A stretch of DNA of 64,000 nt, from the NCBI GenBank assembly GCA_963920665.1, contig OY987265.1, positions 36,399,001 to 36,463,000 of the forward strand, in the 5' to 3' direction. The position numbers were made by a program, and so were the translations under genes. Source of the DNA: Straminergon stramineum. Its lineage: Eukaryota; Streptophyta; Bryopsida; Hypnales; Calliergonaceae. This document shows positions 24,069 to 36,087 of the stretch, one piece after another (within the stretch, counting starts at the first letter, position 1; each line of letters begins with the position of its first letter). The notes below the pieces were generated by a model. That model was given only the letters and a program-made list of their open reading frames with translations. It was not told the DNA's origin and did not search any database.

Positions 24069-24394
24069 AGGTAGAAGGCTCGAAAAGCGCTCGTCTAAGA
24101 GCTGAAACTGAATTTTGGGGAGGTGAAACTTATTGAAATATTTTTCAGTAAATTTTTCTTGAAAGACAAGAAGAATTGACATCTAACCCAAGTCGTTTCA
24201 TATTTTTTGGAGCTTTGTAGAATTAGTTATGAATTTTTGAAGTCGAAATGGCAAAGGGCTCTAAAATCGCACACCTCCTCACATGTACACTGTTGGTACA
24301 TCCTTGTAAAGATGAAAAAAACCCATGTACACACAGTGTACATTTGAGGAGGTGTGTGGTTTTAAAGCCTGTACGGATTTCGAGCCTTCTACCT
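24069..24394. mobile_element. TA-flanked MITE 2
   Basis: The ends AGGTAGAAGGCTCGAAA match perfectly in inverted orientation, flanked by TA. The interior near 24170-24250 is the reverse complement of the interior of MITE 1, so the pair could fold back. Confidence 0.8.
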
Positions 24395-24777
24395 TAGTGT
24401 CTAGTTTTAGCACAGCTAAGATATGTGGAATGCATAAATGCCATGCAATAAGTGCTCTGATTTGATATTTTGCAACTGATGTATGTCACTCCTTTGCAGG
24501 CCATCCAGAAGGACCCAAACTTTGCCAAGAACATCGGGCAATTGGTAGTCCTTGGAGGTGCCTTCAATGCAAGTGGGAATGTAAATCCTGTAGCAGAAGC
24601 CAATGTAAGTTTGAAAAGGCAAAAGTCTCATTCCAGAAATGTAAGAGGCTCAAGCCCCACTTCACATCACTGGTGTGTTGTTGGCTTTTTCTTGTACCCA
24701 AATATAGAATACTTCTTGTGAAGTATATCTTATTTTGGTATGAATGTGTTCTTCATGAGCCTCTATTGTGTGAGATA

Positions 24778-25238
24778 AGGTAAAACAGCCCATTACGGAC
24801 CAAATGGGGGATTTGCCCTCTTGTCATTTCTGAAATTTTCTATTTTTTTTTCCAGAGAAAGTCAAGTGATAGAAATGGCGAGAGCATTTGAAATTATATT
24901 TTTTTGATAAAGTGTGAATTTGTTATGAGTTTTTTAAGTGTTCAGCCCATCACAGCTTGTAGACTACCCCAAAAACAACAAAAACTGATCCATAACACTC
25001 ATCTTACTTATCTATTACAGTCACAATATTTTCTAAAACAGAAGACCTGAAAAAGGCACTTCCTGCAATGAATTAACACTAAAAAACTGAAAGTTCCTAT
25101 TGCAGTACCTAATTACTCCATTCTAGTTAGCTAAGACATTGAATGTGGCCCAAATCTCAAAAATTAAAAGAAAACTGTAATGGGCTCATTCATTGAGTTC
25201 CGTAATGGGCAAAAGTTCCATACTAGGCTGTTTTACCT
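24778..25238. mobile_element. TA-flanked MITE 3 in hydrolase intron
   Basis: The inverted ends AGGTAAAACAGCC are perfect and flanked by TA (24776-24777, 25239-25240). A second inverted pair, CCCATTACGG / CCGTAATGGG, lies just inside. It shares only the first five bases (AGGTA) with MITEs 1 and 2. Confidence 0.78.
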
Positions 25239-25296
25239 TATACAGAGACGAGGATGGCTGTTTTCCAGAATACATGAGAGTCACTTCACACCTGCA

Positions 25297-26281
25297 TTAA
25301 CCCCTCACTGCCAGAGGGGACGAAAAGTGTCCTCTCATAGTCTGGCAGTAAAATTCAAAGTGCTTTAACTTTTGCATCCAATGTCCGAATTTAATAAAAC
25401 TTGTTGGGAAAGTTTTTAATATTAGTCTACTTTCAGTGGTAAAATTTTCAGATCAATCCAAGATGTACTGAGTTTTTGAGAGCCATTCGAAGTTCACAGG
25501 TTCAATTTGAGTTCACCTCACTGCATTCTGATGGCTACAACTTCAGGGGTTTGTATCTTTCTCATCAAATGTTCATTTTCAATAAAAAAAAAATTGTTGG
25601 ATTTTGTTCCCAATAAAGCCTAGTTAGTGTGGTAAAATTTTCATGTCAATCCAAGTTGTTTTGAATGTTTGGGAGCAATTCGAAGTTCAAAATCCAGACA
25701 TTTTTGTATTACAATGAACTTTGGTGGCTTATAACTTCTTCATACATGGTCCGTTTTCAATAATTTTTGTTGGAAAAGTTGTGCATACTAGTCTTGTTCA
25801 TAAGATGAAAATTTCATATGAATCCAAGAGGTTATGAGTGACTGAGAAGCATTTTAGTAGAGGGAGGTTTAGACATAGATGTGATTTTTTGCTACTTTTT
25901 TCACTGTTTTTTGACATTTCAAAACAATTTTGCAAACACAATGAGTCAATTGAATGAGATTTTTTTTCACCAAAGTGTTTTTCTTTTGGTTTTAATCACT
26001 TTTTAGTTAAATTTTTTTTCATTTGAGTAGGTTTAGAAATCGAATTTCACCTCCAAATGTGTTTGTAAGAAAATTTCAGCATCTTTTTTCAACACTAAAA
26101 CATTATAATCTTTCAATCTATATGGTCAAATAACTCCAAATTTTTTTCACACCATCTACAACATGCACACTACAATATTGTACGGTTGAGATTTTCATAC
26201 CTCACTGAGATTTAGACTTATAGGATTTGAAAAGCAAGTCAGCTTTTACACATGTTTGGACTTCAAGCGATGAGGGGTTAA
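25297..26281. mobile_element. TTAA-flanked element in hydrolase intron
   Basis: TTAA followed by CCCCTCACTGCCAG on the left is matched by TTAA CCCCTCATCGCTTG read inward from the right. The differences near the end are transitions. There is no ORF. It sits in the same intron as MITE 3, between exons 1 and 2 as numbered here. Confidence 0.65.
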
Positions 26282-27795
26282 TCCATGCCTCATTGTCATT
26301 TGCCACTGTCCTGTTTGTGTCCCAGGTCAAGGCATATTGTCTTCTCACATGTGGCCCTCTATGGACCATTTTGCTTTCAAAATTCTTCATTGATGAATAA
26401 ATTGTTGTGCTAGTCTTGACAGTCTGACTTGAGGGAAATGATTCAATTGTTAATTGCAGATATATGGTGACCCTGAAGCTGCAGAGATTGCATTTACAAG
26501 TGGCATGGACACTGTAAGTTGTTATAGGCATAAACTTGACCACTCAGGTGATTTTCACAGGTGAGTATTTGGTATTTACTTTGTACAAATTGGTGTTCAA
26601 GCTTTTGTGCTGATTGCTAGGTTGTCTGTTTTGACTGGAAAGCATCTGAAACCACTGTTTCTCCAAACAATTCTCCACACATGCAACCCAGTTCTGCCAA
26701 GGATGCATCTTGAACAAATCAATCTCAGGAGTGAAGATTTCAGGACTACTGCAACATTTTGCTATGCAAACACTGGATATGGTTAGACGAATCATTGTAA
26801 TCAAATATTGAATATGCCAAATTGCTTTGCTTTTGTGTAGGATTTTTCTGCAATTTGTTCAAGCAATACCTTACCGGATCAGGTTTTGCATATACAATAT
26901 GGGACATACATGCCCTTGTTCTTTAGCATACATGTTCCATGTTTGAGTAAAGAAAGTGTCAGGTATCATGAATCACAAGGTCTACCTTACATTCTAAGGT
27001 TTTACAAAGAGCCTTTGTGCATACATGTAGTTGTTCTTTCAGCCCCACCAGCAGTCCAGACATCAGAATAATAGAGTCTGACCTTTATGTTCTTCTCTTG
27101 TGGGCATTGTGATTCCAGAACAAGATTTGCATGACATAAGGGATTCAAAAGGGAGGAATAGTTCATTTGTTTGATTGTTGCGGCTTTTATCACGATTGGC
27201 ACTTAACCTCGGATCATTTTGATGGTATTCAATCCTCTCCTGGAAAACAATTTGAACTATTATTACTGTGACTACATGAGCCCCAGATGCTCTAGGAGTT
27301 CTAGTGTTTTTTTCATGTCTAAATTTATACAAAGTTCTGGTCATTATTTTGTTCTTGTAAAAATATCTGCTGAGATCCACTTTAAGTAGGTGTTTTTTGT
27401 TTACCTTTGTTCAGATACATTAAAATGCTATGAAGTTCTATGGGGAGATGTAGGAACTGGGTTTCATAGCCCTCAGTATAGTTACTGAATCTGTTTCCTC
27501 TCTTTGATTGCAGACATTTTCTTACATGATCCCACATGCATCACAGCACTGCTGGACCCCCTCTCTTTTTACCTTCAAAAAGGGAGCTGTCCAGGTTGAG
27601 ACTGAGGGCCTCTGCATGGGCGACACACTCCTTGATATGGGATTGAAGAAGTATGTATCACATAAACCTATCACCCTCAAGCTAAAATCTTCTTGTTGAC
27701 TAGCTCCTCAGCAAAGGTGTGGGTGGTGTTGATTGTTGCAGTTGATGATACCTCCTTGATATAAAGTATTGAAATGAAGGTTGCTGTACTCTATG

Positions 27796-30092
27796 TTAAC
27801 CCTTTAACGCCGAGATGGCCAAAAATGGCCTACGGTTTGTGTTCTGGTTGCATTTACATAACACAAATGGAATCAACATGAAATGTGTTGAACTATAAAG
27901 TTGGGGGCAAGAGTAAGTTGAAAATAAATAAAATCAGCAAAATTAAAGATTTTGTGCCTATGTAAAGCTTGTATTCTACCAAGAATACAATACAAGGGTT
28001 TAGACATACATTGGGATGAGGGAGAATACTTGTCAGGAATTGTAGAGGTTGCATGGAGGGTGACCAATGTAGTCAATATGCAATAATTATAGCAACCCCA
28101 TTACAGCCCTAGTCTTCAAATACAACTTGAATGCAGGCCTAGTCCTCGAGTCCCAATGATTTTTTTGAAACAAATGAAATGGGTCCAAATTATTTTTTAG
28201 ATTTTCTTGGAAGTATGAACTTTGGGCCTAGTTTGTTGATTTTTTAATTTTAGAGTAGCACAATAACTTTCATTTATACCATGTTCTTATGCACTAAAAT
28301 ATAATGGTATGAATATGGTGAAAATTTCAGATTTTTTGAATCTACTTTATATTAGATATGAGTTTTTTTCATATTTCTCTTAAGAATTTCACAATAATTT
28401 CAAATTATATCAAAGTAGAATTTCAAACCTCATTTGGAACATAGTAGAATAATTTTTCCCAAAAAACTTTGAACTTTAAAAATTTGTGAAATCAAGCCAA
28501 TTTCCATTTACAAAAATTGATTTGAGATTTCAAGACTCCAATAAAAAGTTATGGACAAATATCAAAGAGACGGTTTTAAATTGTCCAAAAAAATGTCCCT
28601 TCCAATCCCTCTTTGAAACTTGTCCATAACTTTTAGTAAGAGCCTCGAAACCTCAAAAAATAATTTAGAGATTAAACTTAGCTTAATTACCCACTTTTTT
28701 TTAGTTCAAAGTTTTTTGAAAGAAGGTACTCTACTATGCTAAAATGAGGACTAAAATTCTACTTTGAGCACAATTCCTTCATTTTGACAATGAGTGGTCA
28801 AGCTCTCATCTTCAAATTATCCCATACCCTTTGAGGATTCATGATGGACAATTCATTATTAAAGGATGTTCCTACACCCATTTTGAGGAAAGGTTCATTT
28901 AGAAACAATGCTAATGAAGTTGATGGGGACCTCAATTGAGACTTGCTATGATGTAACCTTATAGCATGTCAAGATGTTTTGAAGTCCCCACAATAGAAGC
29001 TATGTTTCCAAATTATAGGGGAATGCCTTGATTGAGTGTTGCTACGACAAACCTTGTAGCATCACAAGATGTTTTGAAGCACATCCTAGCATCATACCCT
29101 TTTACATTTGGATGATATGCATGTCAATACTTTCACTTGCCTATACATGTGCCCCTATAAAATATTAATTCATGCAAACCATAGAACATGTAAGAACGTT
29201 TAGAAACATTTGTTGTTGAAATTACTCTTGTAATGAATGTTTGAAAAGTTTCTTAATCGATATTTTTTTATTTCTAATTCTAGGATGGGGAGGAAGTCTA
29301 GGTCTTGGATGAAGATGAATAAAGTAGAAAGGTGGAAGGATGTTTGGATTAAAGATTGCAACAAGTATAAATGTTTGTTTTGCAAGTGTATCATACCCAA
29401 CTTCTAATGGTACATATGCCTTTGAGGACCTCTTACAAATTAAATATTTACCATTTTTTAGTGAAAAGAAAAGTTTTTAATAGTAAACCTTCAAAATTGC
29501 CTATAATATTTTTTGAAATAGTCAAGGGTATTTTATTGCCTACACAATGTCAAGCCTAAAATTTTAGATCAACCATGAATAGTTGATTGGGCAATTAGGG
29601 ATAAATATAAATATTCATTTGGCATTGGAAATTTTGTGCCTAAACACAATTTGGTATTTCAAAGTTTATCTCTAAATCTCACAACTAACACTCAAACCCT
29701 GCAACTAACACTTGAATTGTGTACAGTGCTCAGTCCGGTGACTAATGAATGGAGGCCATCAATTTTGTCACAGTGGCCTTTCCCTGGGTACGCCTAACTT
29801 GTTCTCCAGGGTTGTATCCCACCACCCAATAATACGGATTGACTCCATGGTATACAAACACCTTGTTTTAGAACCATCCTACACTTCCCAATTTATCATG
29901 TTCAACATTTTTTTTCACTTGATGTTTTGACATTTGGAAAATGTACTTAACTACAATATGTATGATAGGAATTTTTTTGCCTTCAATATAGTCTATCACT
30001 ATGGACCTAAAACCTACTGTATTCTCCTTTCATCAAAAATACGGTGAAGTAGATGGCGAGTCTCTCCAAACCCTTAGGCATCAAGGGGTTAA
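27796..30092. mobile_element. 2.3 kb TTAA-flanked element in hydrolase intron
   Basis: The left end is TTAA CCCTTTAACGCC; the right end in reverse is TTAA CCCCTTGATGCC. The three differences over 12 bp are all transitions. The pattern TTAA plus CCCTTT resembles piggyBac-type ends. The interior is AT-rich, with a local duplication (28945-28985 against 29040-29080, around AAGATGTTTTGAAG) and no transposase, so the element is non-autonomous. It fills most of the last intron of the hydrolase. Confidence 0.62.
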
Positions 30093-30319
30093 CTACACTA
30101 GCATGCGACTTTCAGCCTCCTTTTGCAATGCCATGACTGCACGAATATCAGTAGAAGGTATTTTCTGTGAGTAATCTAACACATGGTTTAAAAATATTGT
30201 TTGTTGACAGTTGGGTGGGCAAAAATCCTTGGATTGGTGTCTGCCCAGTGAATGTTGGATGGACAGTTGATGAAATTGGTGTGAAGAGCCTTGTAAAAAG
30301 GCTTCTCTGCAAACCTTGA

Positions 30320-33300
30320 ACCTCCTTAAACTTTTTCCTAATACTATCCTCTTTCTTGACTAAAGCCAAGAAATGGGGACAAACCAATTAGTTACTGCTG
30401 CAGTTGTTTCAAAATTGGGTCACACCTTGGGTCAGGGCTCACTTTCTGATTTTTAGGCCCATTGACCATGAACAGGTACTCAAGATTGTTTGCGTCCATG
30501 TCTTCAAATAACTACCCTTCAATTATTGGACACAGGAGGCCATAATATCAATCTTAGTACCCTTGACACACAAACCCAGCATGGGCTTTTGACATCAGGA
30601 AACTCAATGTTAGTTTCCAGCCATTGGAACTTAAATTGATAAAGTTGTATTATGGAGGAGCAGCCATGCTCTAAGGTATTGATATCTCTCCATATGTGAA
30701 GACAATGTTTTTGGAGTCTGCAGTCTTCAAGTAAATAAATGCTTGTGCTTTACGAAGCCCCCTATTCTTGATGGGTGGTTGCAGAATATTTTCCTCAAAG
30801 AGTGTGTTGATAATTTATGATAAGAATGCTAGTACAAAGTATGGATAACAAAATGACAAATTTATTCATATTTATATTATATATTTTTTCTCTTGAGGTT
30901 AACCATAAATCTTTAATTTTTAATGTAAGGGAGTTTATATGTGATTCCATGGTTTAATTTTCATGATAAAATTGAATAGATATTTTAAGCATATATTTTA
31001 AGTAAGAATTCTCCTCTAATGACTTTTGTTTATCTATGTCAAGATCTGGAACTGCAGGGCCACATTTTGATACTATCAGAGTGCCCTCAACAAAATTCAA
31101 AGTAGCCTTGCCAAAACATTGGTCCTGCAAAAAATTTATGAAACAAGGAGATATTGATTTTCCAGTAATTTTGGTTGCTGAAAGTTATTTCCAAATGTTG
31201 GAAAGGGAGGAAATTGGGCTTTTCAAGCTTTCCTCTATGCATCCCACCCATAAGGTTGTTTAAGAAATGAAGATATGTTTTCAAGATTATTTAAAATCAA
31301 AGAATATGATTACAAGTTTGATGAGAAAATTTATGATTATGTCATAATGACACATGGCATTGCATCTCCCTTCGAGGTTGAGGTTGCCAACAAGTTATTC
31401 CACTAAGTGGAAGCAACAACCCCATTCTATGGGCTACAATTTGAACATTGGAAGAAGTGGCAACTACAATATGTTCAATGGCACATGGCATAGGTTTTTT
31501 TATTAAAGAATGTATCATAGAATTCATGAGAATATCCACACGGAATGTGTACCTATCATGCACATGTTGGTGTTGAATCAAACTAGAACCTCATGCCTTC
31601 AAATTTTGCCCACTGTAACTTAAGTGATCCGCCCAAAAGCATTCTTCTATGGGTCAATTATGACCTATCAAAGTTTCAAGGTGACTCATTGGTTCATCAT
31701 ATCAAATAGTTTTGTCACTAAATTCCACTTTGAAGATGCTTGGTTAATTTTAAATGTTTCCTATATATTACAATCACTTTCGACACTTGATAAATTCTTA
31801 TTCAAAAATATATCCTAGTAGCACTTAATAAGTCTAGTGAGCAATGAACTATACAATGACCGGACACCGATAATTGAAAAATCTCATAATAAATTAAGTG
31901 AGGGCAAGCATACAAATAGATATTTAGTATTTGAACCCCATATGCAAAAATCAATCACCCTATATCCCTTATGATAAGATGGAAAAATGTGAAAATACAA
32001 TCATGTGAGTACTTGAATCTGGGTTTGTATAGTCTTTAGTGTAGAATGATAAGTATCCAAGTTACCTTAGATTAAGAAATGTGTGCCTTTTGTGGACACT
32101 TTCAAGATTTAGGGTACTCATAGAAAGTTTAGATGAATCAATGAACATGGTTTTGATTCACAAATGTCTTGTGATTCTATCAGTGTGGTTAGAATTGAAA
32201 TTTGATGTTGAATTCTCAATTTATGGGCCTTTAAAGGTAGACGGTCTCAACTCCTTAAGTGGTCAAGTAGGGGCGTCCACTAAATCACAACATTTTAGTA
32301 GTCAATTAGGACTATCATGTGGCATGTAAAGGAGTTGTTTAGCCATATTTGAATTATTTGTACCACCTAAAGTGAAGGCTCTACACACTCTCTACACTCC
32401 CTCTCTCATGGGCTCCAAATTATACATGTATAAATTGGTTAAGGTATATCAAAATTTTTAATGAGACCTAACTATAGATAATCATTTTTTCATTTTTTAG
32501 CCACAATCAACAAGATTGTTTTTGCAGCTTTTGGCAACTATGATGGGTCCATTTTTTGTACCGTTGTCCATTGGAAAACGATGCACTACAACAATCAAAT
32601 TTTTTTCATTGATTTTCAAAGGCAAATGCTTTGAAAGAGATTATCTAAAGCTCAAAAATAGAAAACCAGATTCGAACCGTATAAATTGGAGCTACACTAG
32701 AATTGCCACAGCCTCGCTTATAGCCACGAAAGCATTCGAAACAAGGTAGCGCTAGTTTTTAGTAAATCTAATAATTCAAGAAAATGTGTGGGCAATTAAG
32801 GGTTGAGATTCATTTTGAGCTCCCTTTGGGCTTGTCACCACTCGAAGGCAGAAACCAATCAAAGCAGAAGCTTCCAGAAGGTTATGCAGGAAGGGTTCAA
32901 ACTGTGGTTTTTGGCCTGTGCATGGGAGTACTTGCTCGCAGGAGTCAATGTTCTCCCAAACGGAGTTCCCAGGATGCGGATGCACCGAAAGATTGTGAGT
33001 TGGGGGCTGAGGATTTGCTTCACTTCTAATGGTTGAGAATGCGGTGTTAGACATGATCACTTCCATGGATTTCCTGCGCACAGAAGGTCTCGCAGAAGAA
33101 ACAGAGGCGCTGGGAGTGGGACGCGCTGGGAGTGGGATGAGCTGGGAGCCTGGTTGGAGATCTAAGGAGCATCAGCTCTTGCCGGTACGATGTCATCTCC
33201 TCTTCTGTAGATTTGTGGGACCTGATTCGGTGACTCCGCGAAGTGGGCACCGATTTAGGTTTTGATTTTTGAGGTTACCCCTGTACAATTGGGTGCTCCC

Positions 33301-33688
33301 AACTTGCGTTTCCTTCGCGTTGCAGTGAGAGATGTACAGATTTGGCTCTGTGTGAGTGCGGTCGGAGTTGATGGTCCACGGTGGATGTGGTGAGTGGGTT
33401 AGATGTTGGCTTCAAGCTGGGTCTTGCGGTTACTAGCATTTACGAATTTCTACATGGTTAGCTGTACCTCATCATGCTTCTGAATTTTTTTGATGTCCTT
33501 TTGATATCTATGGTGAATTATCTTCAACTTAGGGCTCCTTCTGGACCATCATTTTTCTAGAGGAACACCACCCTGATAGGAATCTGCAGCTCAACGATCA
33601 TCTCTGACGAAGCTTGCTTCCTTCACTGTGGCCCGCTAGCCTGTCATTACGTGGCAAATCAAACCATGAACTTCCACAATATCTCTGT
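30320..33688. other. No gene recognised
   Basis: This 3.4 kb is mostly AT-rich. Open stretches at 31036-31263 (+), 31581-31342 (-) and 32784-33036 (+) have somewhat protein-like composition, but I cannot assign them. The GC content rises from about 32780 towards the HET gene, so 32780-33688 may include promoter sequence. Confidence 0.45.
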
Positions 33689-33712
33689 CTCTCTCTCTAT
33701 ATAGAGAGAGAG
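33689..33712. repeat. 24-bp perfect palindrome of CT/AG repeats
   Basis: A (CT)n run meets ATAT and then (AG)n, giving a perfect palindrome centred between 33700 and 33701. It lies 265 bp upstream of the HET start codon. CT-rich microsatellites are common near plant promoters. Confidence 0.85.
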
Positions 33713-33975
33713 TTCGATGTTGCACATGGTAAGGGATGTTCCTGATCATTTGATTAGTTGCTGTGATAAACACAGGATCAGTGCAGGAGGAGTACTTATC
33801 AGGCAATGGAATGAGGAGAAACGCACAAACAACCATGCTGTAAATGAAAGTTGCTATCAAAGAGATGTGAAGAGTGCAACCTCTTGGTGGACCGATCGTT
33901 CGTGACAAGAATATATATATATGTAGGTGTAACTTCTCGTATGAGATTTCTCAGTGCTCGACAACAAATTTCACA

Positions 33976-36087
33976 ATGTCAGCTCAGTTCGAGATGCCTT
34001 CGAACAAGACGTTCCTCTTCAAAGACGCGCCATGGCTGGGAGGAAAGCACGATGGATATCCTCTGGTACTCTTCAAGGACTACAATAAAACCCGACCCAA
34101 GGTCTCCGGCACTCATTTAGGCCGCGAGAGCGCGGCCGAGTTGCAAAGCCTACTGACATTCGGCCTGCTGGAAGCAGTGATGGAGGTGAAAGTTCCTGAA
34201 TTCATGCTCCTACAAGTCGACAGCAGCAGCGGTACCATGGTTGTGACGAGTGGCAATCACCTGGAGGCGTTGTTGCAGGACTGGCGACATCGCATTCGAC
34301 AGCTTGGAAGCGGGGAGCTATGTCGGCAATGGTTCGATCGTGTTCAGACCGCACTCAAGCAGGCGTGGGGTCTGCTCATGATAGAAACGATGAAGCCGCG
34401 TTACAGCAGCTTCCAGATGGCGGGTCTGCAACCACGCGAGCTCGGAGATGTCCTCCTGCAGATAGGATCCTTGGCGGAAGCGGTAGTGGCCTCGTCCATG
34501 GCATTCCCGCACCACTTTCCACGCCAGGGGTTTTCATGGGCGTTCATTTTGGCGCCGGCTCGTCAACTGCGTGCCGACATGGTTGCCAAAGGATGGTGTC
34601 CCTCCACAATCCAGATGATGTCACAGAGCGCGTGCATGCTGGGATACGCGAGCACTCGTGACCGCCCCCACATGAGAAAAGAGGTGACCGCTGGACACGA
34701 GCAATGTTCCACACACTCTTGTGCGTTGCACACGGTAGACACAAGCAACTACACACCACAGCACATCACAGAAACATGCAACTGTGACATGTACAGGCCG
34801 TCGCTGGATGACGTTGTTGGGCTCCTGGCCGCTGGCAAGATTCCTGTTGTTCATTGCCCCGCGCCGCGAGACAGCCTGCACACCTGTGAGTCCTCGGAGA
34901 TGCCTTATGTGGCCATATCACATGTCTGGGCCGATGGGCTGCGGAGCACGACCGAGGAAGGTTTGCCGGCATGCCAAATCAAGCGGCTGTCGGCGATGGC
35001 CAGCCATGTGATGCCTGGTGGTGCATTTTGGATTGACACGCTCTGCATCCCCAAGATCCAGCACATTAGAACACGCGCGATTGAGTTGATGGCCGAAACC
35101 TACAGAGGTGCGGCGGCCGTGTTGGTGCTGGATTCAGGCATGCGGCAAACTTCGTGCTCGGCGCCGCGCGAGGAGAAGCTGATGTGCGTGTTGTGCTCCG
35201 CGTGGATGCAGCGCCTGTGGACTCTCCAAGAAGGTCTGTTGGCGCAGAAGCTCTTTTTCGAGTTTTCGGACGGGCTGGTAGCAGTGGACGATATCTTGCC
35301 TGTGGGAGAGCAGCACTTCATCACGCTGTGGCTTCACCTTGCGAGCGACATCCATCGGCTCACGAAGCTCCGGGGGGCCTATTCCTCCGAATTCCACATT
35401 AGCGACGTGGCACACTTTCTCCGCTGGCGGGCGACAAGCAATGCAAGCGACGAGACACTCGCAATCTCTGGCCTGGTGAATGTGAATGCCGGCGAGCTGG
35501 CGGCTCTTGATCACCCGGACCAGCGCATGCAAACCTTCCTCCTCCGCATCCACAAGCTGCCCTCCAACATCATCTTCCTGTCCGGACCGAAACTGGATGT
35601 GGCGGGGTTTCATTGGGCACCGAAAACGTTTTTGCGAGGCGTGGAGTCCAGCTTGGGGTTCAATATGCCAGAAGGACTCTGCACGCCCACGGGCTTTGTG
35701 GCAGAATATGCGGCAGTCTATTTCAAAGGCACAACCCTTGACAATGAGTGCGAGTGGTGCATTCGTGACTTATCCAAACAGCGTATTTACAAAATCACAG
35801 ATACTTGGCTTGGGCCCGAGGATGTGAAGGCTGGATATGCCCCTTGTTATACATGCAGTGCTATCCTGCTGATGGATCTTCCAAAACCTTCGGAGACGAT
35901 TGTTTGTGCAGCAGTTCACGTAGATGAGCGCATGGTTCTGACCGAGCCTGGAGAGGAGGACAGGTTGTTGTGCAAATTCAAGAAACGGATGCTGCTCAAA
36001 GACATCTCTCAGGCTGAGTTCAGCAAAGAGAAAGTTCAGACAATAGTGACGGCAAAGTCTGGAAGGATGAGAGTGAAGGTTGTGTGA
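33976..36087 (+). CDS. HET-domain protein (heterokaryon-incompatibility type)
   Basis: This is a single-exon ORF. I chose ATG 33976 (MSAQFEMPSNK), giving 703 residues; the frame stays open to an ATG at 33874. HET-domain motifs are clear: YVAISHVWADG (about 311-321), FWIDTLCIP (351-359), a conserved MAETYRGAAAVLVLD stretch (about 371-386) and RLWTLQEG (about 413-420). They correspond to the fungal SY-W-G, W-D-CI and LWTLQE blocks. A Cys/His-rich segment precedes the domain (about 247-275). In fungi HET domains drive cell death after non-self recognition; related proteins are known in bryophytes, where their role is not established. There is no signal peptide or membrane segment. The gene is GC-rich and free of stops, unlike its decayed AT-rich surroundings, which fits recent selection or a transferred origin. 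Confidence 0.9.
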   Translation: MSAQFEMPSNKTFLFKDAPWLGGKHDGYPLVLFKDYNKTRPKVSGTHLGRESAAELQSLLTFGLLEAVMEVKVPEFMLLQVDSSSGTMVVTSGNHLEALLQDWRHRIRQLGSGELCRQWFDRVQTALKQAWGLLMIETMKPRYSSFQMAGLQPRELGDVLLQIGSLAEAVVASSMAFPHHFPRQGFSWAFILAPARQLRADMVAKGWCPSTIQMMSQSACMLGYASTRDRPHMRKEVTAGHEQCSTHSCALHTVDTSNYTPQHITETCNCDMYRPSLDDVVGLLAAGKIPVVHCPAPRDSLHTCESSEMPYVAISHVWADGLRSTTEEGLPACQIKRLSAMASHVMPGGAFWIDTLCIPKIQHIRTRAIELMAETYRGAAAVLVLDSGMRQTSCSAPREEKLMCVLCSAWMQRLWTLQEGLLAQKLFFEFSDGLVAVDDILPVGEQHFITLWLHLASDIHRLTKLRGAYSSEFHISDVAHFLRWRATSNASDETLAISGLVNVNAGELAALDHPDQRMQTFLLRIHKLPSNIIFLSGPKLDVAGFHWAPKTFLRGVESSLGFNMPEGLCTPTGFVAEYAAVYFKGTTLDNECEWCIRDLSKQRIYKITDTWLGPEDVKAGYAPCYTCSAILLMDLPKPSETIVCAAVHVDERMVLTEPGEEDRLLCKFKKRMLLKDISQAEFSKEKVQTIVTAKSGRMRVKVV

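Larger units (their letters stand above)
24500..30319 (+). pseudogene. Inosine-uridine nucleoside hydrolase, partial and frameshifted
   Basis: Five exons match the C-terminal half of plant ribonucleoside hydrolases (URH type), which cleave inosine, uridine and related nucleosides to base plus ribose. The exons are 24500-24604 (GGAFNASGNVNPVAEAN), 26460-26560 (IYGDPEAAEIAFTSG, then INLTTQVIFT), 27119-27224 (FYHDWHLTSD), 27514-27650 (LHDPTCITALLDP, then SLFTFKKGAVQ) and 30211-30319 (WVGKNPWIGVCPVNV, TGA). All have canonical AG/GT borders and consistent phases. Frame breaks occur inside exon 2 (near 26515), exon 3 (near 27167) and exon 4 (near 27557, in a run of C). The N-terminal half with the DxDPGxDD metal-binding motif is absent. 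Pseudogene is the best reading; assembly errors could mimic some indels. Confidence 0.85.

Noticed and set aside
34318..35613. Open frames antisense or out of frame within the HET gene
   Set aside because: High GC content creates long shadows; the HET motifs fix the true frame.
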